From Erythrophleum ivorense (taxonomy: Eukaryota; Streptophyta; Magnoliopsida; Fabales; Fabaceae): DNA of 64,000 nt. Shown in pieces: positions 8,810-21,400 of the stretch. The notes below the pieces were generated by a model. That model worked only from the letters and a program-made list of their open reading frames with translations, did not search any database and was not told where the DNA came from. The translations under genes and the position numbers were made by a program. Numbering within the stretch: position 1 is the first letter of the stretch; each line of letters starts with the position of its first letter. Where the stretch lies: NCBI GenBank assembly GCA_026724425.1, contig JAIUCV010000003.1:51462477-51526476 (forward strand). The letters are read 5' to 3'.

Positions 8810-11800
8810 TGTAATGTCCAGTTTTCGTTAAACGATGAAAACGGGCACGCTTTCAAAGTAAGTCCCCTAAGATGAGTGATTTAAGGCCAAATAAAATTTG
8901 GATAACATTTTTAATAATAGAAAATGAGGATTTGAGCCTTGAGTTGCCCAGAAACCAGGGTCGGAGTGATTCAAAAAATTTGCCGAAAGGCCAGTGGCAT
9001 TTTTGTAAATAAGTGAAATTTTGGAAAAGCACCTAGGAGGGCTTTTTAAATGGAAATCTTGAGTTGCCCAGGGTTTTTAGAGGCCTCAAAAACCATGGGA
9101 AACCCCGGGACCGGTAAAACTCCTCCAAAGTACTTTTTTCGATGTCGGTTGACCTAAACTTTAACTGATTTGTTTGGAAAGGTTTTAGCTCTGATTTGAG
9201 TGATTTCAAAGGAATTTTATTAAATTAGGAACTTATTTGTTATGATGGAAAAGACGGTTCTCAAAAAGAAGCTAAAACGAAGGAGAAACGAAAATGCTAA
9301 GAACGAATGGCAAAATTAACATTAAAGTGTTAAAGGAAGCTTCTTTATATGCCACGTTCTTTCTCTCCTCTCTAAGACTGACTTGCTTTTGCTCAATTTT
9401 AGAGGAAAACTCAAGCTTCTTAGGTGCACAAGAGGAAGAGGATTTTGGAGGAAGAAATTCAAGAAAAAGGTAAGAAACTTTAAGAAATTCCATATCCTTC
9501 CTTCTTGAACCTTGCTCCTCTCCTCTCAAGCTTTCTTTCTATGATTTTAATGGAGAGTTTGATGCTATTTTTGGGGCAGAACAGAGAGGGAAATTTCGAA
9601 AATTGAAGGAGTAAGCCAACCAAGTGAAAGAACAAGCCAAAGGAAGTAAGAAAACAAAGTAAAACTTCCATTCTTTGGTAGTTTCTCCCTCCCCCTTCCT
9701 CTTGCAAGAATTTGACCACCATGAGCCTAAGTCTTATGGGCTAATTTCTGTCCAATTTATGGAGGGATTAGAGGTTTTAGGTGGCAAGGGTTAAGAATAA
9801 ACCAATAGAATTAAGAAAGGAGCATTAAGAAACAAAATGAAATCATTAGGGATCCAAATGCTCCCTTGCAAATCTGATTTTATATGAATGTTCTTAGGCT
9901 TGAATGAATATTTAAATGTACTCCTAAGATCCTTAAGAGGTCCCCCATATGCCTCTTCCTCCATGAAAATGAGCAAAACCCCATGGAAAGTCATGAACCT
10001 AAAAGTTAGAAAAGTGTAGAGCATTTAAGGGGATTGTAAAAATTGATTTAATCTATGAGTTCTCTTGGCTATTTAAGTGTTTCCTTGACCTTCTACAACT
10101 CTTAACAACCCCCTAAATGGTTCCCCCATCAAGGAAAAATCAAGAAGCCATGAAATCCCATTTATGCTCTAGGTTTCGGCCAAGTAGGGATGGCATAGTT
10201 AGGGAGAGTTTTAAATTGTTTCAAGCCCATTTTTGAGTCATATATGATGAATGAATGTGAGGGGAAACCTTGGGAAAAATTTAAGAAGCTTAGAGAATGA
10301 GTTAGTGCTTTAGGTTTCATAATATGACCTAAAGAAGCAACATAGTGTTAGGCCTTTTGTTTTAATGATGTGATAACTTCAAGAGGTTTAAAAGGACTCA
10401 AGAATCATATTTGAAAGGAAAGAATGAGGCCTAGAATTTATTTGAGGGGTGTTGCTTCATTAGGTGCATATATGGATCATAATAGGGGTTATAAAGCTAA
10501 CTAGTGTTTAAGCAAGTTGCATGGCCCTAGAAATTATTTCATAAACCTAATTGGCTCCCATAAATTGTATCTAGGCCAAGAGACACTATTTCCACCAACT
10601 TGTGGGTGTGTGGCTAAAAGAGGAGGCTTGAAATCTAAGGAAAAAGTGTGTGCTTGTATACAAGGTAGCTCTCTCCACCTTCTCTCATGCATGGATGTGT
10701 GTCTAGCTTGTTTTAGAATGTATGTATGTGTAGTTTCAAGCTTTGAAAAGTATGCTAGCATGTCTTTATATGCCATGATACTTGATGCTATGTTATGTTT
10801 TCAAATGATTACATGATGTTTGTGTGAGTTTACTTAACTGTGGAAAGGCCAAGAACTCTTCCCTTTGGTGAGGATGAGCCAAGAACCCTTGAGCTTGGTT
10901 GAGATAAAGTAAAGAGTCTCCCAAAAGTAAAGTAGGCTCCCAAGAATATGGTTGAGTCCAAAGTGCCTAAAGAATGGGTGAGGCAAGTCCAAAATCTATG
11001 AGGAGAAGTGTGAGGCCAATCCAAACACTTAGTGAGCTCTTGAATGTCTTGTATGATTGATTTACATGCCAAAGTTACTTTTAACATGCCTATGATTTCT
11101 ACCTTCTCCATGTATGCATTTGTGAAATTTGCTTGCACATATTATGTGTGATGGAATGGAAGATGAGCTATTAAGATTCTTGAATCTCACTCCCTCCTTT
11201 TAAATGTCCTATATGCTAGGTGGACCAAGCAATTATGGTGAAGGGAGCCAACCACCATGAAGAGGGACAAGTGACAAGCTTATGCTTATTTTATCTATTT
11301 TGGAACCATGATAATGGTCCTAGATGTATATGATGTTGTATATATATTCTAAACCTTGAGATAGATGTAAACATACTATTATGTTATGTTTAGATGTATG
11401 AAAATGATATATGACCATTAGCACATGTTTCGAGTAGAAATGTTATGGTATGAGAATGTAAAGTTTGATGAATATGTGTATAAATATGGATTGAATGGCT
11501 AAAATGAGATGTATGAGGTTTGGGACCATTTGGACAGCTCACACAAGTCTTAAATATGCTTTTAAACTTGCCCAAAAGGTGCCAAGACCAAGGGAAATCT
11601 ATTTGGCAAATTTTGGTACCCAATATAGAGCCAAAATTGACCATAATGGAACCCTATGCCATTTTTTGGCCAAATGAGTTAATCTTGCCCTAAAACTTGA
11701 CATGAGATTAGGTCTCATTAAGAACTTTTTGGAAAGCTAAAGATCATAATTTTCTGAGACCTAGAGAATATTTGATGAATTTTCAAAGTTGGAATTTTTC

Positions 11801-12646
11801 ATGGATTTTTGTATGGGTACTGTTCATACTAGCATTTTGAATTTTGTGTCACCTGATGGCCAAATGGTGTCCAATGCTTACAAAATTTTATGTGCATAAA
11901 CTAAAGGTCATAAGCTTTCTGTGGCCACTAAGATCATATCATTTGGAGGTCTGAACAGTGAGTTATGCATGTTTGAAGTTAACTATCAGTATCAGTAGTG
12001 CCCCATGAGTCCAGTTACTATTCCATAGGTTCTAGCTGACTAGATGTATCTGTTTCGTTCTGAAATTATTTTTAGTATCAAGTTAACATTTTTAGCTTCC
12101 ATAATGACCAAATGTGTATGATTTTGACTTTTATAGAATTAGTTATGAATTTCAGAAATTTGTATCAATAAATTGAACAACAGCCCAGGCAGCCAGCCAC
12201 TCTGTAGCTTTTTGGATGTCAAACGTCCTATGTGATGAATTTTATGACCTAGCGTATTTTTAGTGTGAAGTAGACATCCTAAGATTTCCATAATGATAAA
12301 GATTGCATGATTTCAAATTTTCTAAATTTAGTTATAATTTTCCAAAGTTGAGTCAGAAAATGGAGCAAATCTGACCGAAAATGTGCTTGTTTATTTTGAG
12401 CTCCATTTCAGTTTCCATGGGTTGTAGGCATGTTTTTGTGATACAAATGAGTTGTAATAATGAAATTAAATATAACGAAGTATAGTATGAGCTCACACAG
12501 TCCACGTGACACCAAATTGAATTTTTTTGATATAGCGCAACGCGAAAAAAGTTTATTATTTTCAACCCCTTTCCATATGATCTTGTGGGATTGATAATAC
12601 AAAGCTTATAAATGGCATCAAATGAGCTAGAAGTTATGGTGTTACA
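8810..12646 (+). mobile_element. S1: solo LTR nested in the R1 5' LTR
   Basis: It starts TGTAATGTCCAG, ends ATGGTGTTACA and is 3837 bp long. It is flanked by GGTGG (8805-8809) and AGTGG (12647-12651), a 5-bp duplication with one change. It is a diverged member of the same LTR superfamily: AAGTAAGTCCCCTAAGATGAG near the start, CTTTATATGCC TATA-like box at about 9343, GGTAAGAAACT donor-like site at about 9469, and the GGACCATTTGGACAGCTCAC block near 11523. It has no interior, PBS or PPT. Short open frames such as 10517-10816 have no domain I recognise. Confidence 0.82.
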
Positions 12647-12651
12647 AGTGG

Positions 12652-15600
12652 CACCTCACACTCTCCCTCATTTAGGTTCAGATTATTCTACCCCAAATTA
12701 GAAGAAGAACCCTAAGAGAGTGGCACACCAAGGGAAGAAGAAAAGGGAGAGAAAATCCAAGCTTAAGGTATGTTTCCATGGTAGTTTTTCAAGCCTTTCT
12801 TCATCCACACCTCCTCTCCTTCCTTCATCTTTGTTTCCTATGATTAAAATGGAGCTTATAAATCTAATTCAAGGAAGAAATTCAAGGAAAAATTCGGATT
12901 TGAAGAGAGGAGCTCAAAGAACACAAGATTCATGTGAGCAAAAGCAAGAAAACATGGTAATTTCTCTTCCTATGGTTGTCATCTTTGGTTTCCTTCTCTG
13001 CCATTTCGCCCTACTTGAGAAAACCCTAGAAGAAGATGATTTTTGTGTAGAACCAAGCATGAACCTAAGGAAAAAAAGGGTGTGAAGATTAAGAATATGC
13101 AAAGGGAATTATCAAATAATCATTAGATTTCAAGATATAAATTCTAGGGTTTTCTGTGCACCTTGTAAAATCTGGCCTTATGTGATGATTCCTAGGCCTA
13201 ATTAAGAGTTTAAATGAGCTCCTAAGATCCCTAAGATGCTCACCACATGCTTCCTCCTTCAAGAAAACAAAGACAATTCCAAGGAGGGAAAAATGGGGCA
13301 TACTCTCGGCCAAGCATGGATGGAGTACCTAGAGAGTGTTTTAAAATTTTCCAAGCCCATTTTTGTGTCATATATGATAAATGAATATGAAGGGAGGCCT
13401 TGGAAAAAATTTAGAACTCATAGAAAGTGAGTTGGTGCTTTAGGTTCCATATTATAACCTAAAGAACCAACATGATCTTAGGCTCTTTGTTTTAATTGTG
13501 TAAAGACTCCAAGAGGCTTAAAAGGAGTCAAAAATCATATTTGAGAGGAAAGAATGGAGCCTAGAAATTATTTGAGGAGTGTTGCTTCATTAGGTGCATT
13601 TATGGACCATAATGGGGTTTATAGAACAACCTAGTGCCTAAGCTAGTTGTGTGGCCTTAGAAATTATTTCATGAACCTAATTGGCTACTATAAATTGTAT
13701 TTAGGCCAAAAGAAACCTTTCCTACACTTTTGTGGGTGTGTGGCCGAAGCAAGGGAGGGATTTTCAAGAGAAAAAGTGTGTGATTGTGTGTAAGGTAGCT
13801 CTCTCCACCTTCCCTCATGCATAGATGTGTGTTTAGCTTCTCTTAGAATGTGTATATGTATATTTTCAAGCCATGAAAAGTATGCTAGCAAGATTTTATA
13901 TGCCATGATTTTATGATATCATGTTATGTTTTTTAAATGAATGTATGATGTCTATTGAGTTTGCTTGAGTGTGAAGAGGCCAAGAACTCTTGACCATGGT
14001 GAGGACAAGTCAAGAACCTTTGAGATTGGTTAAGATAAAGTAAAGAGTCTTCCAAAAGCAAAGTGGCCTCCGAAGAGTATGATTGAGTCCAAAGTTCTTA
14101 AAAATGGGTGAGGCAAGTCCAAAATTCATGAGGAAAAGTGTGAGGCCAATCCAAACACTTGGTGAACTCTTGAATGTCTTGTATGATTTGTTCACATGCC
14201 AAGCTTGCTTCTTAAATGTTCATGACTTCTATTTTATCCATGGATGCATTTGTAAGGCTTGCTTTACATATATTATGTATGATTGAATGGAAGATGAGCT
14301 ATTGGGATTCTTTGAATCTCATCTCCTCCTCTCCAATGCTCTAATATGCTAGGTGGACTAAGTGGACAAGGTAATGGAAGCCAACCACCTTGAAGGAAAG
14401 AGTTTGGCAATCAAGTGCTTGAGTTTTACTACTTTAAGGCCATATTTATGTCAATTGACGTAACCCTTTGATGTTTATGGTCTATCACCCCTTAGACATG
14501 TGTAATTATGATAATATGTGATGTATAAATGAATGGATATGATGTATGAACCCTAGAAAATAATTTGGGTATGTAATGCCAAGATATATATTTTGGAAAG
14601 TTTGATGTAATATGTATATGTGTCGATGAAAGGGCCAAAATGAGATACATGAGGTTTAGGACCATTTGGGCAACTCATACTAGTCCTAAATGTGCTTTTA
14701 GACTTGCCCAAAAGGTTCCAAAACTAAAGGAAAGCCATTTAGCAATTTTGGTACTCTATATGGAGCCAAATTTGACCATAATAGAACCCAATATCACATT
14801 TTCACTAAATGAGCTCTTCTTGATATGAGATTTGTCAAAAATTTAAAGCTTGTTAAGAGCTTTTTGTAAAGATAAAGAACATAATTTTCAAAGATCTATA
14901 GAATATTTGATATATTTTTAAAGTTGGTCATTTTTCTAGTTTTGGTTTGCTACACTATTCATTTGGTCTGAAAATGAAATCTATCACATAGGGCCCAAAT
15001 GATATCCAATGGCCACAAAATTTTATATAGAGAAACTAGGCATTCACAGTGACCCATGGCAACTAGAATCACCTCATTTGGATGTTTAGAGAGGGAGATA
15101 TAAAGTTTTGAAAATTTTGTCCAGTATTAAGGAATTCAGCCGACCTGAGTTACTGTTCCATTGAATTTCGAGCTCTAGAATGCCTGAACTAGTCTGGAAA
15201 TATTTTTTCCCTCTAGATAACATCAATAGATTTCTAGATTAGTATCATTTGCATGGATGGTATTTTTTTGGAATTAATTGAACATTTCAAAGTTTGCTGC
15301 AGAAATTTGTGATAGTTCGAGGAGATAGTTTGACCTCTAGACATTTTCGAATGTCAAACCTCATCTATGATCGATGTTATGGTCTGGACATTAGTGTGAA
15401 GTAGACATCCGTAGCTTTTTAGAATGACCAAGAATGTATGTTTTTTATGTTTCTAGAATTAGTTATGATTTTCCAAAATTTGGAGAGAAAATATGCAAAA
15501 GCTAGTCGAAATTGAATGTCCATGTTTATGCTTCATTTCAGTTTTATTGAGTTGTGAGCCACATTTTGCGATGCAAAAGAGTTGTATTCATATAGTTAAA

Positions 15601-15772
15601 TATGAGAATATATGGCATAAGTTCACATGGTCCATGTGACACCGAATGAAATTTTTATACACGATGCAACATAATTAAATGCATTATTTTAATAGACTTT
15701 TTCTACTTCCTTCATGGATTTGATGATGCAATGCATAAGAATGTTATAAGATGTATTAGAAATTATGGTGTT
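12652..15772 (+). mobile_element. R1 5' LTR, second part
   Basis: It aligns with 19046-22171 of the 3' LTR and ends AATTATGGTGTT just before the PBS; the final ACA of the LTR is lost or altered. The first 700 bp are nearly the same as in the 3' LTR, while the last kilobase differs clearly more. Confidence 0.82.
12720..13085 (+). other. LTR-embedded open frame, 121 codons (doubtful)
   Basis: A lysine/arginine-rich N-terminus is followed by a hydrophobic stretch around residues 79-96. A shortened form of 84 codons lies at 19226-19480 in the 3' LTR with few changes. Both sit directly after the LTR promoter and across a GTATG splice-donor-like site. No domain is recognised. LTR pairs are expected to be similar, so similarity alone does not show coding. 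I rate a real protein as unlikely. Confidence 0.2.
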
Positions 15773-15784
15773 TGGTATCAAAGC
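15773..15784 (+). promoter_or_regulatory. R1 primer binding site (tRNA-iMet type)
   Basis: TGGTATCAAAGC follows the 5' LTR end directly; the standard plant iMet-primed site is TGGTATCAGAGC, so one base differs. It sets the orientation of R1 as plus. Confidence 0.85.
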
Positions 15785-18426
15785 AAAATTCTAAGCTTTC
15801 AGATCGGATTTGGCTTGAGGAGGTTGTAATAAGGCTATGTAAAAGGCTTAAATGGGTAGGTAGAGCCTTATATGAGACATGTTGGGTGTATGAGAATAGT
15901 TTGTGACTTTGTTCATAATGAGTAAGTTGTGGGATGGTTTTAGGGTAGCTAGTGGACACCAAGACAGGTTGGCCTCTAGAATAGCTTAAGCAGAACTAAG
16001 CTTGAGCAGAGTTAAAGGATTCAACGGCTGGAGCCCTATGTAATATGATAGCTCACCAGGATCAGTGGCAAGCCCTAGATATGAATGATAAGAAATGATC
16101 TCGTTGATATGAAGAGGCTTGCTAAAGAGTTAGTAAAACCCTAAAAATAATATACTGTACTCCTGGGGATGAAGCTAAAAAGATTAAATAGAGGGAAAGC
16201 CTAACTCTGATATGAATGTAGAAATAAGTTGAGATAGACAATTAGTGCCTTAGTACCCTCAAGAAAACTTGAGGGGGCTAGAGATCGCCTCAAAAGGCAA
16301 GTCCTATATTATGCAAAGAAAGAATGTCAACCGAGAGCGCCATAGAATGAAATTCTTGGGATTATTTGAAATAGAATCCTTCTTACCGAGGGATGGTCTA
16401 GCTAAGAGCAGAGTAAAAATATGAGCGAAAAATAGATCCCTTTGATGTTACAAAGAGTGAATAAGTATAAGAATCCCAATAAAATGCAGGAGCTCTTGAG
16501 CATAAAGAAACCTGAACTGGCAACAAAAATAGCTAGTAGTAAAATATCATTTTACCTAAGTAAGAAGATATAAAAGGTAGAAAGAAAAGATATGAGAGTG
16601 TTTAAGCCGAGGGCATACTAGATTGAGAATAGATATTTAGTTAATATGCTTGAGTACTTAAGAAAGCATACTTGTCCTTAGCATAGATGCCCTTCTAGCA
16701 TGATATTACCCGAAATAAAAATAGTCAGGCAATGCAGAGAGATCTCGAGATGTAGTAGAGGAAGAATCCTACTTTGCTCGAGTACTTTACGAGAATAGGA
16801 CAGATAAAGAAAAGTAAGAGAGGGATACTTTAGATTATTGGGAAACTTGTAATATACAGGCGATAGTGGCCTTGAGCTCAATCATGAGGCACCCGTGTAT
16901 TAGTGTTTGAGGTTATGGTTAGCTTGCAATAGAGGCTACATGGTATTAGGTCTGGCCAACCTAGTAGTAACATGGCTTAAGTACGTAGCAAATGATGACA
17001 TCAATCACCAAAGTGTCTCAATAATCATAGGGTATCCTAGTTAGCTAAATAACAAGATAAGTTAGAAAAGAGAAGTAAAGGAATTCTAGTAGACCTCGGG
17101 GTAACAATAGATCTTAACATAGCACAGCAGGTTGCAGTAGATCCTAACATAGCACAGTAGGTTGCAATAGACCCCAACAGGGCTCTGAGAGGTTACAGTA
17201 GACTTCAGGGTAACAATAGATCCTACAGAGTTACAAAGAGCCCTAGCCATAGCACGAGAGTTCTTTAGTGAGATGACAACCTGAGATAGTTTTACAGAGC
17301 AATTAGTCTCAAAGACCAGTCTAATTTTAGTTAGCTTTTGTCTCAGGCACTAAAGATCTCCTAAGTCTAGTAGACCATTGCCATAGAGATATGAAGGCTT
17401 TACTCAGACAGTTAGATCACTGGCTAGCTCTCTTTAGAGATGAGCATAGTGTATAGGATAAGGAAAGTAAAAAATTAGTTTTCCAAAGTTAGAGCGAGAT
17501 AAACCATTACTTAGCAGATAGTAGCCCTAACTGAGGGATAGAGAGATTCTCGCATGCTAGCTTATGTACTCAAAAAGGGGTCAAGTGTAGTTTTTATATG
17601 AGATAAGTGGTACGATATGTCTCTAGTTAGCAAAACTGTGAGAATAGCTAGCATTCCATCAGAACCCAGCAATAGTCAGTGGTAGTAGCTCTTTGATGCC
17701 AGTATGAGACACGTATGTTAAGCCTACTAGTATTGAAATAAGGGACTATTAAATGCCACTATAAGTGAGCAAAGAAAATAATGAGAAGTCCCAGCCTGCA
17801 GAGATAGATGCACTAATAAATAGAAAAGCTGGGATCATGAGAAACAGAAACTCCTCAAAGGAGCTGTAATCCCAGTAAGTAGTTGTGATATGAGGCCTGT
17901 GATAGAAAGAGATGTGAATTGTAATCATGGGATGAGCTAGTAAGAAAGAATGCAAAAATGAACAGTGGACAATATACTTCAATACAATAGATAGACAAAA
18001 ACCTTTAATGGCTATAATGATCAGGAAAGATGATGAGATGTTACGAGAAGCCATTCAGAGAGGATATGAGAGACATGATATGAAATAAATTACCTCTCGA
18101 GATGTATAAATGAGTCCACTAAAAGAAACGTTAATCCTCTAAATGGGTTAATATTAACTCGACATGATTAGTCAGCTCTCCCAGCATAGGCCTCCAAAGT
18201 CAGAAATTTCTTTCCCTTATGAGAAACAACTAGCTAGTATTTTACAGCAATAGAACATTTATTAAGAACTAGCAATGAAAAATCCCCTGGCTAAGAGAAA
18301 ATTCAAAAGAATGAAATCGCTAAGAAAGCGTATAGAGCCAATAAGAAGGGAAAGAAAAAGCAATTAGCTAGAAAATAAAAGAGTAAAAGGAAAGTGCACC
18401 CCAAATTTTATGGACGAAATTTATTT
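15785..18426 (+). mobile_element. R1 interior: non-coding domain conserved with N1
   Basis: 2.64 kb with stops in all frames and no gag-pol motif. Several blocks recur in the interior of N1 (minus strand): 15790-15900 matches 30020-29890; 15970-16130 matches 29840-29695; 16140-16180 matches 28105-28060; 16224-16395 matches 28005-27835; and 17090-17315 matches about 26640-26460. Relative to N1, R1 lacks about 1.6 kb at about 16130. One block (16341-16421) can be read as HRMKFLGLFEIESFLPRDGL in both elements, but base changes are not concentrated at third positions, so a protein is not supported. Confidence 0.75.
17100..17239 (+). repeat. 30-bp minisatellite in the R1 interior
   Basis: Five units begin GGTAACAATAGATC, GGTTGCAGTAGATC, GGTTGCAATAGACC, GGTTACAGTAGAC and GGTAACAATAGATC at 17100, 17130, 17160, 17191 and 17209. 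The fourth is cut to 18 bp. A diverged form of the array is present in N1 near 26500-26640. Confidence 0.75.
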
Positions 18427-18439
18427 AAGGAGGGAGAAA
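18427..18439 (+). promoter_or_regulatory. R1 polypurine tract
   Basis: AAGGAGGGAGAAA abuts the 3' LTR start TGTAACATC. It is the expected primer site for plus-strand synthesis. Confidence 0.85.
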
Positions 18440-21400
18440 TGTAACATCTGATTCTCTAAAAAAAGGAGAAAACATGAGAAATGTAATGTACGGTTTCTCT
18501 ATAAACGAACAAAATTCAATGGATATAAAAGGAAGTCCCCCAAAAATGACATAGTTAAGGTCCTAAAAAATTTAAAAAGCATTCTAGTCTCCTAAAAATG
18601 AGAATCCCGGACTCAGACAGAAAGAAAAATGGAACTAGAATGAAAAAATAATTTCCTACAAAAAGCTTATGAAACGTAATGTCATTTTCATAATTTTAAG
18701 CAAATTTTGGAATTCACATAAGAGGGCTTTTTAAATGAAATTTTTGAGTTCCCCAGAGTTCTCAAAGGCCCTGAAAACCATGGAAAGTCCCAGGATAGTT
18801 AAAATCGCTCCAGTGGACATTTTCCAATGTTAGTATATCCAAACTTTGACAGATTCATTCGGGAAGGTTTTAGCTCCGATTTGAGTGATTCCAAAGGAAT
18901 TTTTTTTAATTGGGAACCTGAATTTCATAATGGAGAAGACATTTCTCAAAAAGGAGCTAAAACAAAAGAGAAACAAAAATGCCGAGAACGAAGGGCAAAA
19001 TAGGAATTTTTGAAAAAGTTCTTCTTCCTCCCTTATAAATAGGCGGTGCCTCACACTCTCCCTCATTTAGGTTCAGATTATTCTACCCCAAATTAGAAGA
19101 AGAACCCTAAGAGATTAGCACACCAAGGGAAGAAGAAAAGGGAGAGAAAATCCAAGCTTAAGGTATGTTTCCATGGTAGTTTTTCAAGCCTTTATTCATC
19201 CACACCTCCTCTCCTTCCTTCATCTTTGTTTCCTATGATTAAAATGGAGCTTATAAATCTAATTCAAGGAAGAAATTCAAGGAAAAATTCGGATTTGAAG
19301 AGAGGAGCTCAAAGAACACAAGATTCATGTGAGCAAAAGCAAGAAAACAAGGTAATTTCTCTTCCTATGGCTGTCATCTTTGGTTTCCTTCTCTGCCATT
19401 TCGCCCCACTTGAGAAAACCCTAGAAGGAGATGATTTTTGGGAAGAACCAAGCATGAACCTAAGGAAAAAAAGGGTGTGAAGATTAAGAATATGCAAAGG
19501 GAATTATCAAATAATCATTAGATTTCAAGAATAAATTCTAGGGTTTTCTGTGCACCTTGTAAAATCTGACCTTATGTGATGATTCCTAGGCCTAATTAAG
19601 AGTTTAAATGAGCTCCTAAGATCCATAAGATGCTCACCACATGCTTCCTCCTTCAAGAAAACAAAGACAATTCCAAGGAGGGCAAAATGGGGCATACTCT
19701 CAGCCAAGCATGGATGAAGTACCTAGAGAGTGTTTTAAAATTTTCCAAGCCCATTTTTGTGTCATATATGATAAATGAATATGAGGGGAGGCCTTGGAAA
19801 AAATTTAGAACTTATAGAAAGTGAGTTAGTGCTTTAGGTTCCATATTATAACCTAAAGAACTAACATGATCTTAGGCTCTTTGTTTTAATTGTGTAAAGA
19901 CTCCAAGAGGCTTAAAAGGAGTCAAAAATCATATTTGAAAGGAAAGAATAGAGTCTAGAAATTATTTGAGGAGTGTTGCTTCATTAGGTGCATTTATGGA
20001 CTATAATGGGGTTTATAGAACAACTTAGTGCCTAAGCTAGTTGTGTGGCCTTAGAAATTATTTCATGAATCTAATTGACTACCATAAATTGTATTTAGGC
20101 CAAGAGGAACCTTTCCCACACTTTGTGGGTGTGTGACTAAAGCAAGGGAGGGATTTTCAAGAGAAAAAGTGTGTGATTGTGTGTAAGGTAGCTCTCTCTA
20201 CCTTCCCTCATGCATGGATGTGTGTTTAGCTTGTTTTAGAATATGTGTATGTATATTTTCAAGCCATGAAAAGTATGCTAGCAAGATTTTATATGCCATG
20301 ATTTTATGATATCATGTTATGCTTTTCAAATGAATGTATGATGTCTGTTGAGTTTGCTTGAGTGTGGAGAAGCCAAGAACTTTTGACCATGGTGAGGACA
20401 AGCCAAGAACCCTTGAGATTGGTTAAGACAAAGTAAAGAGTCTCCCAAAAGTAAAATGGCCTCCTAAGAGTATGGTTGAGTCCAAAGTTCTTAAAGAATG
20501 GGTGATGAGTCCAAAATCCATAAAGAAAAGTGTAAGGCTAATCCAAACACTTGGTAAGCTCTTGAATGTCTTGTATGATTTGTTCATATGCCAAGCTTGT
20601 TTCTTAAATGTTCATGACTTCCATTTTGTCCATGGATGCATTTGTAAGGCTTGCTTTACATATATTATGTATGATTGAATAGGAGATGAGCTATTGGGAT
20701 TCTTTGAATCTCATCCCCTCCTCTCCAATGACCTAATATGCTAGGTGGACGAAGTGGACAAGGTAATGGAAGCCAACCACCTTGAAGGAAAGAGTTTGAC
20801 AATCAAGTGCTTGAGTTTTACTACTTTGAGGCCATATTTGTGTCAATTGATGTAACCCTTTGATGCATATGGTCTATCACCCCTGAGATATGTGTAATTA
20901 TGATAATATGTGATGTATAAATGAATGGATATGATGTATGAACCCTAGAAAATAGTTTGGGTATGTAATGCCAAGATATGCACTTTGGAAAGTTTGATGT
21001 AATGTGTAATGTGTGGATGAAAGGGCCAAAATGAGATACATGACATTTGATACCATTTGGGCAGCTCACACAAGTCCTAAATGTGCTTTTAGACTTGCCC
21101 AAAAAGTGTCAAAACCAAAGGAAAGCCATTTGGCAATTTTGGTACCCTATGTGGAGTCAAATTTGACCATAATGGAACCTAATGTCACATTTTTTCTAAA
21201 TGTACTCTTCTTGATATGAGATTTGGCAAACATTTAGAATTTGTTAAGAGCTTTTTGGAAAAATAAAGAACATAATTTTTGGAGGTTTACAGAATATTTG
21301 ATAAATTTTCAAAGTTGGCAATTTTTCTAGTTTTGGTTTGCTGCACTATTTATTTGATCTGAAAATGAAATCTGTCACACAGGGCTCTAATGATGTCCAA

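Noticed and set aside
16348..16359. TGAAATTCTTGG resembles a conserved 18S rRNA stretch
   Set aside because: Only 12 bases match and the flanks do not; the surrounding block is explained by the R1/N1 interior.
16341..16421. Short peptide block shared by R1 and N1 interiors as a coding relic
   Set aside because: Differences between the copies are spread over all codon positions (about four of nine at first or second positions) and stops follow directly.
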